Positions 19,213-30,563 of a stretch of 64,000 bases of DNA are shown here, in pieces (position 1 is the stretch's first letter; every line of letters begins with the position of its first letter). Made by a program: the position numbers and the translations under genes. The DNA comes from Bombyx mori (taxonomy: Eukaryota > Arthropoda > Insecta > Lepidoptera > Bombycidae), in contig NC_085128.1 in NCBI RefSeq assembly GCF_030269925.1, forward strand, positions 18,230,501 through 18,294,500, in the 5' to 3' direction. Under the pieces are notes generated by a model, which saw only the letters and a program-made list of their open reading frames with translations, did no database searches and was not told where the DNA came from.

Positions 19213-20828
19213 CGCCGGGGCCGGCGTACTGTTTCTTACTAAAAGCCCTTTGAATAACAAGCAAGATGTTGCCGTTCCCATGATATTTGTACTATACTGC
19301 TTATCAAATTGAATAGTAGCATATTATCAATGCACTTCATTTCGGAAGAAGAACGAACTCACTATGGACATCTAGAATACTGAATCTGTCTTCAAAATTA
19401 TTTCTATATTACTTGCAGCCATTGTTGATCATAATTCCGTTCTAGCGGTCGATAGTTTCGAAATTAATTCGAGATGCGAAATCGATTTTAAATTTAGTAA
19501 TTGCGGCTTGTGTTGAGATAATGTTTTGAGTTAAAGGTTATAATATTAAAGTTAAGTGAATTTGGTGTGGGCGCGCCCGATGATAGTCTTGGAACACGCC
19601 CGTACTTTTGTAACCATTATGAAAGGCGTCGGCATTACAATCTTTGTTGTTATACATAGATATACAACAAAATAATTACCGTAATGTGCCATCGTATCCA
19701 TTGTGTCTACAAAACTAAACTTCCGTAACTGCTTATAAAAGCTTATAAAAGTTTCGGCTCAGGCAGCAGTGTACTAACAAGCGCTGCGTTTTATAATATG
19801 TCACCATATTATTTTACGATATTGATAAGCAAACATTTATACCAACCAATAAATCTTTCATAAGTCATAAATAAAAACTGAAATATTACTTGCACGTTCT
19901 CAAACAGTAAATAGTCAGTGGGTGAGGCCAACGGCTGACGACATTAGAATGTTGTCACCTCCGACAATGTGGCAGGATCTGTTTGTCGGGCCGGGTCTAC
20001 GACTGATCGATTGCTGTTCCGGCTTACCCTCGAGTGTTGCAAACGGCAGCTAGTTGATTGTGATAGAATCAGATCTGTAATAGTGGTGGTGGTAATGTAG
20101 TGGATTGAAACTTCTTCTTCTTCTTAAAAGTATCGTATTTCGTACCGAAAAAGACAATTTGACTTCCGTATTAAATACCCATGATAATCCATTTTGTTAA
20201 TAAGTTCAGTTAGTTTCATGGCGAATGATGTTGATACTAACGCGAACGCAACTTCAGAGCTTCTGCCTTTCTTAAGATCGCCTGTGAAAGTCGGCTTTGA
20301 TCAAGGCGGAACAAAACAGGGATATGATGTCAGTCTTCATTGCATTTAGCTATCCACATTCATAGATAGAAGAATTCTTTTTAACTCACAGCAGGCTTTT
20401 CCATCAGCACTCAAGAGGATAAATGAAAATACTCCTATCGTAGACGGGTGCTGGGAGAGTTGATTCGCTATGTACCCCTTAACAAGACTATGTGCGTGAA
20501 TGAAATGTGTCACAACATCCGCGCTGCGTCCACGGCGCCGCAACGACATCGGTTTTGCAATATTCACTAACATTCGAGAGTACGCTTAATAAACTTGTCC
20601 AATTACTTGAGCACTAATGATCTGTTCGCTGTGTTGTGATTGTGTATTCTCGATATCGATCGATCGATTCGATGCGAGTCCGATTATTGTTGATTTGATG
20701 ATAAATGAAAGTTTTATGTAACTAGATTGTGCTATTTCATGATTTCAAATTAGTTTGAAGTACATTCATCGTCTATGTTATTAAAGATATAAATGTACCT
20801 ACTGGAAACAGTTTATTGGCTTACAGTT
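19213..20828. other. No gene recognised
   Basis: No repeat family or convincing ORF. A TTC microsatellite lies at 20110-20122. The antisense ORF at 20346-20573 has no domain that I recognise. Confidence 0.4.
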
Positions 20829-20842
20829 GGCAACCGCAAGTT
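20829..20842. repeat. target-site duplication, left (truncated LINE)
   Basis: GGCAACCGCAAGTT, repeated at 21228-21241; the first three bases could also belong to the element, so the true duplication is 11-14 bp. Confidence 0.88.
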
Positions 20843-21230
20843 TTTATTTTTTGTTTTTTTTTATGATTGAAGGATTACTGGTGGCCCGGAGGCCTTTCCA
20901 GTTTCACCAGGACAGGTGGGCGAGCAAAGGCTCAGCCAGGAGGGGTGGGATTTGCTAACAGCTACCCGAGCGCCTCCGAAGGAGACCTAACAGCTCAAGA
21001 GCAGCTGCTTCGCGAATGAATCTACTACCGGATCGGAATCGCGACCCGCTGAGAAGATCCGGCGAGAAACTCAGCTAGCTGATTCATGGGTTAGGTTGCA
21101 CGGCGAACTCTTTGTCGAGTTCGACGAGTACGGTTACCGGGGTCCCTAAGCCTGCTCATAGTGTTAGAGCTGAAGGCGTCTAGTGCAAAGGTTATTGGAT
21201 CTGATGGATCCGTAAGGACGTGTCTAGGGC
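20843..21230 (-). mobile_element. 5'-truncated BMC1-like LINE, 3' end only
   Basis: Nearly identical to 8592-8980 of the full-length copy: T-run, TGGTGGCCCGGAGGCCTTTC, then AGGAGACCTAACAGCTCAAG, then CGTAAGGACGTGTCTAGGGC. It keeps the 3' UTR and the last codons of ORF2. The flanking duplication shows it is a separate, fairly young insertion. Confidence 0.92.
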
Positions 21231-21241
21231 AACCGCAAGTT
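21228..21241. repeat. target-site duplication, right (truncated LINE)
   Basis: GGCAACCGCAAGTT, matching 20829-20842. Confidence 0.85.
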
Positions 21242-21908
21242 CTCGTGCTCACTAAGGTATGAGCAAGGTTGTCGGCGGTATTCGTTCAGGTATCCATTGA
21301 CTCCGATGGCTCCTTCATAAATAATGAAATGTTAATGCAATCTAATGAAGACGTGTAATATGGATGTAAAATCTGAAGTAAATTAAAAAAATAAAAAATA
21401 AAAAAAATAACAGGTGACCCGCGAATTCATCTATTTATCTACATCAATTAAAATATCTAGATTGCAATTAAGCTTTCATTGGTAGAAGAAGATCGTGAAT
21501 TATCAGTTTCTCACACTGCGCAGTCTTGGTTTTGGATAAAGGTGTGAATGATTATTTCATTTAAGTTCTGTTATTCTTTAGCTTGAAAATTTCATTAAAA
21601 TCACTCAGAAATGTATGGTGAATGCGCAGAGCGGGCGATGAAATAATGTTCTAAAGATAACGTAAACAAATCACCTCTCAGTCACAAGTACACCTCGTTA
21701 CTTCTCATTCATTTACAGCGCTCAGTAAACAATAGCCCGCGTTTAATGTTCCTATTGTCCCGTGTTCCCATATCGCAATAATACTATGCTTTCTGAATAC
21801 ACAATGGCGGAATATTTTGCGTTTAGTCGGGAAACTGTTTCGGGGAATAAACGATTCTAGAACACTACAGTTTTTCCTGATGCGTGTTGAATTGTTGAAG
21901 ACTATTCT
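21242..21908. other. No gene recognised
   Basis: AT-rich sequence with an A/T-rich low-complexity run at 21382-21410. Nothing coding recognised. Confidence 0.4.
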
Positions 21909-22304
21909 TTTACTTATTTATTGCATATGTGGATGGACAGCTCACAGCCCACCTAGTGTGGAGTTGGTACCGAAGCCCATAGATATCTACAACGTAAATG
22001 CCGCCATCCGCCAAGAGATATTCTAAGGTCTCAGTATAGTTACAACAGCCTTCAAGCCGAAACGCCTTACTGCCTCTCGGTAGAAATAGGCAAAGTGGTG
22101 GTACCTACCCGTGCGGACTCACAAAAAGTCCTACTATATAGTTTGATTTTTATTACACGATACTATTTCTTCACCGTGAAAGTCAATGGTGAGCATTTGT
22201 TAAGTAGGTATTTCATTACAAAAATTGGTACCATGGGGATTAGAACACCGTTGCATCGCTAGGTACGAATACAGCGGACGTCTTATCCTTTAGGCCGTGA
22301 CGAC
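21909..22304 (-). mobile_element. Bm1 SINE, near full length, diverged
   Basis: Minus-strand copy: tail side at 21909 (ATGGACAGCTCACAGCCCAC), middle CGAAACGCCTTACTGCCTCT, and head ending in CGTCTTATCCTTTAGGCCGT. A roughly 40-bp deletion removes the block after AAAAAGTCCTACTA. Confidence 0.88.
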
Positions 22305-23314
22305 TCATTTATTCCTGGTGTTTGTTAGTGTCTTCCGTGTAATTTTGTTGTAGCCAAGCAATCATTCGAGTAGCCTTATTAATTCGTTACAGCCTGGGCG
22401 CTGCGTGGGCGCGCACGGTCAGGCCGCCTGGTGTCATCGTGAAATAGACCAAGCTCATCTCTTACCGTAGGTGTCGTAAATGCAAAATTAAAGGATTCGC
22501 TGAGAAATGAGAAGCAGTACTATCAGTAAGGTTTTGTCATACTACCATCGCTCGAATACCACAAACGGGTATTTTTCATTACGATCAGCGACACTCACAA
22601 TTTATGACTCGCTGGCTCTGTGTTGGCATTTAGTAACAATACGACATACAACTGTTTCAATTTCTGAGAATCAATTTTAGATGAACTCATATTCAAATTG
22701 GTTCATTTCTAAATTAAAGTGCATATTAATTATCCACACCGTGGTTCTGATAAAGAAGTGCTAGAAATCAGTACATGAATGGAAGCGGATATGTTCCGAG
22801 TCGTTGCGCCGAGTGTGGGGCGCAGCCGTCCCCGGTCACTGCACGCTCATTGGCTGCACGCTGCAGGTGCTATAGAGCTGACCCTACTATCGATAACATT
22901 TAAGCACATTTTAAAATCAATTATTCGTAGTACATGCTGCAAGGCCTCACGAGTAGGCACCACTTTCTTGCCAGTTTCATCCGGTTTCGGATTGAACATA
23001 ATATGAATCTCCTAATGATACTGAAACAGAGGTTGGAATTGAGTAGGGATGAACACTGCTCTAATTGTCAAATAAGATGGATGGCTATTTCTGCTCGAAG
23101 AGTCCCTCGCGCTGGCTCGCGATGCCCCTTACCACAAGCCGCTACGCACTCTCGTATTTATTAACTCATCTAGAAAGAGAGATTGGCCGTAAGTGGATAC
23201 TGAAGCGGATGACATTTGATAACAAATACCATATGTTATATTAGTTATGCACACCTCTCATTTTGTCAATATCCAATTCCTTCAAAAACATATTAATATG
23301 TCATGCTATGTTTT
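22305..23314. other. No gene recognised; CpG-rich block near 22790-22870
   Basis: Overlapping ORFs at 22779-23006 and 22934-23164 carry no recognised domain. The GC-rich patch (GAGTGTGGGGCGCAGCCGTC) resembles the other CpG islands in the 1-29 kb region. Confidence 0.4.
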
Positions 23315-23544
23315 GAAGTCATAATGACCTAAAAGATAGGACGACCGGTGCATTGATGTCGGGAAATGCGACTATGCCGGTGTTCAAATCCGGAGGCAGG
23401 TTCCAATTTTTGTAATGAAATATGTACTTAATATATGTTCACGAATGACTGCCATAATCCTTATTAACATAGTGCAATAAAAATCAAACCCGTAAAAATT
23501 ATGATTTTCGTAATTCTTAATCTTATGAGCAGCCTTTACTGCGG
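23315..23544 (+). mobile_element. Bm1 SINE, head and first half, diverged
   Basis: GAAGTCATAATGACCTAAAA (head), GTGTTCAAATCCGGAGGCAG (B-box region), then ATGAAATATGTACTTAATAT, GTGCAATAAAAATCAAACCC, fading out near 23544. Confidence 0.85.
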
Positions 23545-23829
23545 TTTTTTTTATTTTTTATAAACGTTTGGTCTAGAACACAAATTAGTATTCACTTCTA
23601 ATTACGTATTTATTTATCGTTGCCTATTATTGAAATTAACTTTTCCCTTCTCTAGACAGAAAGCGTGTAGTTAGACTGCAGTCGTTGTTAACTAACAATA
23701 CTAAAAAATGTATTCCACTCTCATATTAGTTGCTTTATCTTTTAAGTGATTAAATTATTTTTATTGAGATCCGTCGCTTCGTTTTCGAGACAGAGATAGG
23801 GATGTTACTGATGTGTGTATGGATTTTCA

Positions 23830-24130
23830 CGACCATTTAGAAATAGAGCTGAAAATAGTCCTCTTATCGTGGCCGCTTCGAATTACATTCCCGCGACGGA
23901 CGATGGGATAGCACACAGCTGCCCATACCACATAGAACCGCTCATCCAAATTGCGTTTCTAAAGATTTTTTCTATCACAAACCATCTGGTCCTGGATAGA
24001 ACTCCACTTCACGGAGTTTCTAAAGCGCTATAACATGTCATGCTTGCGGAGAGTACTTAGTAGGCAGCAGCTCGGCTCTGCCCCTGGTATTGATGACGCC
24101 CAGGAGCGACGGTAACCACTCATCATCGTT
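23830..24130 (+). mobile_element. family T non-LTR element, RT C-terminus plus 3' UTR, strongly degraded
   Basis: It matches the reverse complement of 61211-61500 in order: CATAGAACCGCTCATCCAAA, AACATGTCATGCTTGCGGAG, TAGGCAGCAGCTCGGCTCTG, CCCCTGGTATTGATGACGCC, CGGTAACCACTCATCATC. Frame is lost by indels. Confidence 0.7.
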
Positions 24131-24979
24131 CAGTTTAAACTAAACAATGAGTTCGTATTTCTTCAACCATCAAATAATAATTTCTTGAATTACAACGTAA
24201 GTACATATAATGTTACAATACACAACACAGATACAGTAACTTAGTTACAGGGCACTTAGATCAGTAGATCAAACGAGGTGGTCCGGTAAATTATAGCCGA
24301 TGTTCTAATGCGTGCGGTGTACATCGACTAGTAGTAGCTGCATAATACTAAATACGTCATGCACTCATTTGCCAATACTAGGTATGCAGACTTAGTTCTG
24401 TTAACTGGCGTGTGACATTTAACTAGCAGCAAGTTACGAAATAGGATTCTCTCAGCCTTCGAACCCTTTTACCGTGCGTTCACAGAATGTGCACTATCCA
24501 CGGACTATCACTCGTGTCGTTGTGTAACTCGATGGCCGCTCAGAGGACTCGCTAAACTTAATGATCGCCTTTCTAAAAGTAGGGGTTTACTTGCAAAATC
24601 ATTACGTTTTTGTTTTAAACATCGACATTCTTAGTATTGTGTTGGTAAATTTGTGGTAGTTGTAAGTGTAGCCTCCAAATCTAATAAATTGATGATTAAT
24701 AGATTTTACTCGCATTAATGTACATAAAATCAATCACTTGGGAAACGTTCTATATTATGAACGAAAGGTAGTCTTATTCCTTTTCGATTGAGTAGTGAAG
24801 ACAATATGGTGTAATAAATAGTTCAAATCTACAAACACACTTCGTTATTATATATTTTATTGGTATTGATTTACCAGTATCATAGGGATTACTATTGTAA
24901 TGTAAATATTCATTTAATAATGAATATACAGTCCTTTTTTGTCTATGTCGACATCAGAACTTTAATGTTAGATTTTAAC
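24131..24979. other. No gene recognised
   Basis: AT-rich; no family or ORF recognised. Confidence 0.4.
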
Positions 24980-25090
24980 TTTTTTTTTATTGCCCTTGTA
25001 GGCAGACGAGCATACGGCCCACCTGATGGTGAGTGGTTATCATCGCCCATGGACCTCAGCAATGCCAAGGGCAGAGCCAAGCCGCTGCCT
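24980..25090 (-). mobile_element. family T 3' UTR, 5'-truncated
   Basis: T-run, then ATTGCCCTTGTAGGCAGACG, AGCATACGGCCCACCTGATG, GTGAGTGGTTATCATCGCCC and GGGCAGAGCCAAGCCGCTGC. Like the copy at 29453-29561 it stops after about 110 bp. Confidence 0.85.
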
Positions 25091-27515
25091 ATAACTGTCA
25101 ATGACACAGGTATACACAGCCATGCAAAAATATTTTCGTGTAGTAGGAAACCGACATCCGAGTCAAGAGCAGTCAGATCCTCAGTGCAAATAACATTAAA
25201 AGAAATACGGGGGCGGGGATTCTGATGCGGATCCCTGATATAGTCGGGGAAACTATTCACTAAAGTAAGAGTCGACTATGATATAAGTTGAGAAATAAAA
25301 TTCCAAAAATGACGCTGACAAGCGTGCACTAAATGGTAAGAACGAGACTGTAACTAAGTACAGGTGTCCGCGCTAAGACTGTGATGTGTACTTTTCCTAT
25401 TAACGGTCAATTAATATAGCTGCGGTCTCGGTTTCACATAAGTCAGTAGTTGCTGTAAATGCCACACGAAAACCACTTGCAGTTGAGCCATTAGCTCGTA
25501 TGTGTGTTTACTGAACTTGGAATGTGTAATGTGCAAAAATCTAAATGAAACCAATATTATTGAAACAGTGAGACGTACTGTAAAATGTTTTGACCGAGCT
25601 GGACTTGACGAACAAAACTGCAAACCAAACCCCGAATGATCAATGAGAATATGAAATCCTTGGCACCGATATGTCTGTGGATAACGCCGTAATAGCACAA
25701 ACGTTTATAATTAATTACAGCTCTAATCAAATCGGTGTTAATAGTGATTATTTCTTAATTGCATTGTGGAGATGTCTTTTAATTAAAAATATCTATTATA
25801 TTATTTTGATGAAATATGATGGGACAGTTCATTGTAGTCCATGGAAGTTGATCTTCGATGTTCAGTGAAAAGGTTACATTGATATTGTTATTGTTCTAAC
25901 TTATGGATTGGCTAATGTGTAATTTTATTTTAGAAGATTAATGATGTCTCAATCGGTCTTAATGTAAGTTAAGAAACGACAATGAAGAATAGGCCAACTA
26001 AAGAGACCATCTTAATTAAATTGGTTTTATCATAGTTGGCGTGCACTGTGATCCGGCCCGGCCTACCTCTACCACTGAGACGTTGTTCTTATGCAGAAAA
26101 GGCTTTGTATTCATATTTCAAGGCGGGCAATGTCATTTTTATTTCTATAGCCGTAACGCCAATGTGTAGGCACCTTTCGGTTCTTTAGCATGTAACAAAA
26201 CAAGTTACACGTCATTATTTTCTCTAAAACGAAGAGCTATGGATCGTGTTAGCTCGAGTACTGTAAGTGCAAGTGGCCAAGTGTGTGCGCGCCCGTTATG
26301 TCAATTACATAGACATGTCTATACAGCTAGTGGTTGGATGCCGAAGCTGGGACCAAGGTACGCCGACCGCGCACGCCATTATTCCAACGTTAATTTTTAT
26401 TTAAGTTATGTACTTTTACAAATTAAATTTAGAATGCGTTTACTTACCAAGGCCTTAAGCAAATCTTTGATTTCAACAATAAGTAATGTGAATTTTAAGG
26501 ATTGCTATAATTCTGTGAAACATTCGATGTGGCTTGTTGTTTAAAACACATTTATATAGAGATAAGCAAGCGTATTGCATTGAGAATCGGACTTTAAAAT
26601 TTTCTGAAGAGGTAAGTGGTAGTAAAGAAGGGGCTGAATTCATACCTCTATGTAACATCATATAACCGGATCTTTCTCCATTGCTATCTGCTTGGTGATA
26701 ACCATAAATTACTGTACAAAAATTGTCGTGCTTTTATTGTAAAGAAACTACTGCAACAATAAACAATAAAGCTCCTTATGCAATAACATCTCACCGATTA
26801 GAAAATTTTGCATACACTATGTTTGTATTTGTGTATTCACGCATACAAAAGGCGAATGTTATAGCAGAGTTACGAAATGTTATGTTCTGTCATTATTTAC
26901 GGAAATTTCTTTAGTAATCGTCAGTATTTTTGTAACAAAATAAAAACGCAAATAATATATTTTATCCAATTTTTTATTGACTTTTACTGAGTCACCCTCA
27001 GATACCTTTGTGCGTAGTTAGACTAAAGCTTAGCCTTTAAAGACCTTGTTATCAAGTATCTTCTTTATTTCGATGCAGTGGCACAATCTCTAACTGGTAT
27101 TCGTTCTCATCATACTACACCATGCACATAATACACAAAGAGCATCGCAAGGGAATCACACGCGCCTAATGGTCCTAAAAGTATCAACATAAGGAGACTT
27201 TTTTGCTGAGTGCTCCAATACGTCAGCTAATAATTATGTATATGTGAAATTCATAATTAGTAAATAATTAATGACACAAAAAGCGGGTGCGAGTATTGCA
27301 CGCTCGGTGAAATCAAACGGCACACAACACGCTAGAGAAATTCTTAACTTAATGAGTGCACCCACTCATTGCAACGTTACTATATAGTCATATAAAGTTG
27401 ATAAGCCGTTCTCATTTATATAACGTACATACTATACATTGGAATTTAACTTGTAACAAATTATTGTAGACTTTTTGAAGTGAAACTTCTTTATCGGCGT
27501 TGGAAAAAAATTTAC
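25091..27515. other. No gene recognised
   Basis: About 2.4 kb of AT-rich DNA. ORFs at 25411-25698 (minus), 26239-26544 (plus) and 26473-26661 (minus) show no domain, no splice-consistent partners and no repeat match that I recognise. Confidence 0.4.
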
Positions 27516-27555
27516 CGTCACATTTTTCGGTTACGCGTCACATTTTTCCGTTACG
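27516..27555. repeat. two tandem 20-bp units
   Basis: CGTCACATTTTTCGGTTACG is followed at once by CGTCACATTTTTCCGTTACG (one mismatch). They lie just upstream of the endonuclease fragment and may belong to the same element. Confidence 0.85.
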
Positions 27556-27579
27556 CGCCATCTTTTTCTTCACCATTCA

Positions 27580-27924
27580 TTGTTGCCGTACACAAGTGAA
27601 GGTGCCTCTTTACTCGGTAACAATAATTATAAAATACCGATGATTTTAAGTGGAGATTTTAATGTAAATTTTGCATCGGAAAATTCTTTGAAGCTAGTTG
27701 AATTTCTGAAAGATAAATTGAATTTATCCATGAAAAACAGTCCTCAAACGTCAACAACAAGATCTGGCACTACAATTGATGGAGTTTTTACTCGGTCACT
27801 AAATTTCGTGGAATGTAAACCATATATTTCATATTTCAGTTACCATAAGCCATTAATTACAAAAATATATAATGACAATGACAATGATAGTAATAATTCT
27901 ATTACAATTAATGAAATGCTGTAA
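27580..27924 (+). pseudogene. endonuclease (EEP-fold) fragment, possibly from a Helitron2/Helentron-type element
   Basis: An open frame of 114 residues contains ILSGDFNVNF (metal-binding Asp/Asn strand), TTIDGVFTR, and SYFSYHKPL in place of the usual SDH motif. These are the last three conserved blocks of the endonuclease/exonuclease/phosphatase fold. The SYHKP ending is what I associate with endonuclease domains fused to Rep/helicase proteins of Helentron-type elements in arthropods, not with LINE ORF2s; that link is from memory and tentative. The N-terminal half of the domain is missing and no helicase or RT follows, so it is an isolated remnant. Confidence 0.6.
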
Positions 27925-28124
27925 TAATCTTAGTAGCAAAAAGGTAAAGTGAAATAATTGTATTATTTGTATTCATGTCTATGATAATAAAATCCTTTTG
28001 TTTAAACTTTATCTAATTTAACTTTATTTAACCAATTTCTAGAAAGTTGCATGTAGATCATTTTTCGAAAAATAAGGCCATAAACAAGTTTCACTTCTTA
28101 CGTGTGTACACTAGTACACGCACA

Positions 28125-28243
28125 CATTTTTTTTATTATAATTATATTGCCCTTGTAAGCAAACGAGCATACGGCCTACCTGATGGTGAGTGGTTACCGT
28201 CGCCCATGGACTTCAGCAATGCCAGGGGCAGAGCCGCTGCCTA
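28125..28243 (-). mobile_element. family T 3' UTR, 5'-truncated
   Basis: ATTGCCCTTGTAAGCAAACG, AGCATACGGCCTACCTGATG, GTGAGTGGTTACCGTCGCCC, then CAGAGCCGCTGCCTAC, with a short deletion against the other copies. Confidence 0.85.
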
Positions 28244-29435
28244 CTGCGATGACTTTTCGAAAGCTTATAACTTAGTATCAAGCACTCGATTGCATTCGTA
28301 CTACTGTTACATTCCTTTCAACTACTGTCATATTGGTTTCACTAGGCTGAAATCTCTTATTTTAAACTACGCAGTGACATAAGCGACGCAATTAATTTTG
28401 GCTGCAGAGCCTATTGTGTTTGAGTGCAGTTTGTACATCTGAGTCTACAGCATTAAAATCGTAAATCATTCAAAGTATGATATGAACAGCTGAAGAGACA
28501 GCGAAAGTAGGTCGTTTCTGCACATTACAATACAACACCAGAAAAATGTACTACAATGTACACACACCCATTGTTGGTGCGTCGTATCAATCAACACTAA
28601 GCTCTCTCTGTGGCTGGCGCGGGCGTGTCAAGGCTGCTTGTGGTACGAGCACGGGCTTCGGTGTCCTCGTTTGTATTCCCAACCATTGTTTTAACTTTCT
28701 GTATAACTCAACAATAAATTAGTCTAAGAAAATTTTTGGTATTTTATTTTATACAACCTAAGGGCTTCAACTGAGCACTTAGCAATATTACGACGTGAAG
28801 TGTCGCTGATGATGATAACCATAATGAATTTGAAAACCTGAGTCCCCAAGAATAAGAAAATACTCGTGCAAAACCAATAGCTTATCTGTCAAGATGTAGC
28901 TGTGATCATTCTGTTTCTGTAGATTTCTGAAAACTTGGAACTTGGACATTGGCTAAAAATTAGGTCCTATCAAAATATTGAAATGCATCTCACAATGAGC
29001 GTTGTCATCGACAGTTTGTAGGTGAGGGTTACAGCCATCAGACAGCTCCTAGATTACTATAATTATTGTTGTCGCGGTGACGGTACGGCCATGCGATCTG
29101 TCGTTTAAGGATGGGTACTAATTGTTTTTCGGAGGAAGCATTTTGAGATCCGACGTCGTTTAGAACGTCCTTCACGTTCAGATACCATATTCTAAATAGC
29201 TGTCATCTACTCTACAAGAGTTTCATAAGTTGTTTAAATTATTTATTTATTTGTTGATCGTAAAAATTTAGTATGAGTACCTTATTGTTCCAAATTAATT
29301 AAATTTAATCACGGAGTTCAATACATTACAGTTTGTTGTTTCAACTGTTTTTGTTATTGTATTCGACGAACGTTATTTAATTATTTGTTCTGTATACCTA
29401 ATTGTAATTAGTCTATAAAGAGAATTTTAATATGT
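28244..29435. other. No gene recognised
   Basis: AT-rich; a small GC-rich patch at 28600-28670. No ORF or repeat recognised. Confidence 0.4.
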
Positions 29436-29452
29436 TAACAAAAAAGACAAGT
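29436..29452. repeat. target-site duplication, left (family T)
   Basis: TAACAAAAAAGACAAGT, repeated exactly at 29562-29578 around a 109-bp family T fragment. Confidence 0.92.
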
Positions 29453-29561
29453 TTTTTTTTATTGCCCTTGTAGGCAGACGAGCATACGACCCACCTGATG
29501 GTGAGTGGTTACCGTCGCCCATGGACTTCAGCGGTGCCAGGGGCAGAGCCAAGCCGCTGCC
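29453..29561 (-). mobile_element. family T 3' UTR, 109 bp, with clear target-site duplication
   Basis: T-run, ATTGCCCTTGTAGGCAGACG, GTGAGTGGTTACCGTCGCCC, GGGCAGAGCCAAGCCGCTGC. A perfect 17-bp duplication proves insertion by target-primed reverse transcription with extreme 5' truncation. It lies about 370 bp before the first kinase exon that I can identify. Confidence 0.93.
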
Positions 29562-29578
29562 TAACAAAAAAGACAAGT
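29562..29578. repeat. target-site duplication, right (family T)
   Basis: TAACAAAAAAGACAAGT, matching 29436-29452. Confidence 0.92.
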
Positions 29579-29945
29579 CCGTTCTATATCCGACTTTATC
29601 CAAACTATGGGCTCTGTTTGAACCCGCTGGTATAGGAGGTATACAGCAAGAGCAGCATACATTCAGTCATGGTGTCACCTAGTTTAATGATCTTTTTTTT
29701 TTCTTCGATTAGGCATCTTTGTATTTGATCTTGGTTTAAATTATTATTCCTATGTAATATATTCTATCATTTATTCAATACTTTGGAAATATAATACCTT
29801 AACATAGTTCGCAGTCATGTCGTTTCTTTAAAATTGGATAATGAACATTTTGAGTCTTTCAAGCATTCAGAGATCTTAAGGGATCAAGAATCATAAGTCT
29901 CTTAATTAGAAGTAGTCTGAATTAATTATTCATTTTCCATTACAG

Positions 29946-30099
29946 CGAACAACAAGAGAGTCACAACGCCTAGTAGTACAAACGCGACCAGGGATTCACA
30001 ATTGTTTTCGTTGCTTGCTGCTCGAAGAAGGTTGCTCCTCAGCGGAAGACTGACGTCACACATTAATACCTTAGCTGCTATAACACACAAGCCTCATAA
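29946..30099 (+). CDS. receptor tyrosine kinase, first identifiable exon
   Basis: The acceptor TTCCATTACAG precedes 29946 and a donor GTACGT follows 30099. The middle frame is open for 50 codons (NNKRVTTPSS at its start) and leaves two bases (AA), which join to the single A opening the next exon at 30564 to make a Lys codon. The phase match supports the exon; no homology does. It starts in phase 1, so at least one further 5' exon with the signal peptide lies upstream and was not found. Confidence 0.5.
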
Positions 30100-30563
30100 G
30101 TACGTATACCATTTTAAAATAGAATTCTAGAGAAAAAAATTGAACTTAGGCAGCAAAGTATCAATATCTTGCTAAAATACATTTGTAAGAGTAAAATAAA
30201 GTATGCTTTAATGTTCACGAATTTACATTTTGATATGTAGAGATGCAAAAAGCATGTAGATGTTTTCTTATAAATATTAATACTTACCTGCAGGATTACA
30301 GTACCAGTATAATTCCGAAACTTGATATACTCGTATGTAAGCTCACCAGGCATCGTACCCTTAGGCCACGACGATTTCAACTAAGGCAGCTTTGTGAAGT
30401 TATGTTTTAATACACCTATTATTTAATTTTCTTAGTTTTGATACTCTTTTCCAATCACTTTGAAAGATTAACCAAAAAAAAACATTAGTTACTTACAGTA
30501 AAAGTGGTGAGCTTCGTTTGCTTAAGTTTGACGATAAAAACTTGTGATGTTTTTACTTTTCAG

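Noticed and set aside
26239..26544. 101-codon ORF as a possible signal-peptide exon of the kinase gene
   Set aside because: No hydrophobic leader and no donor leaving the required phase was evident.
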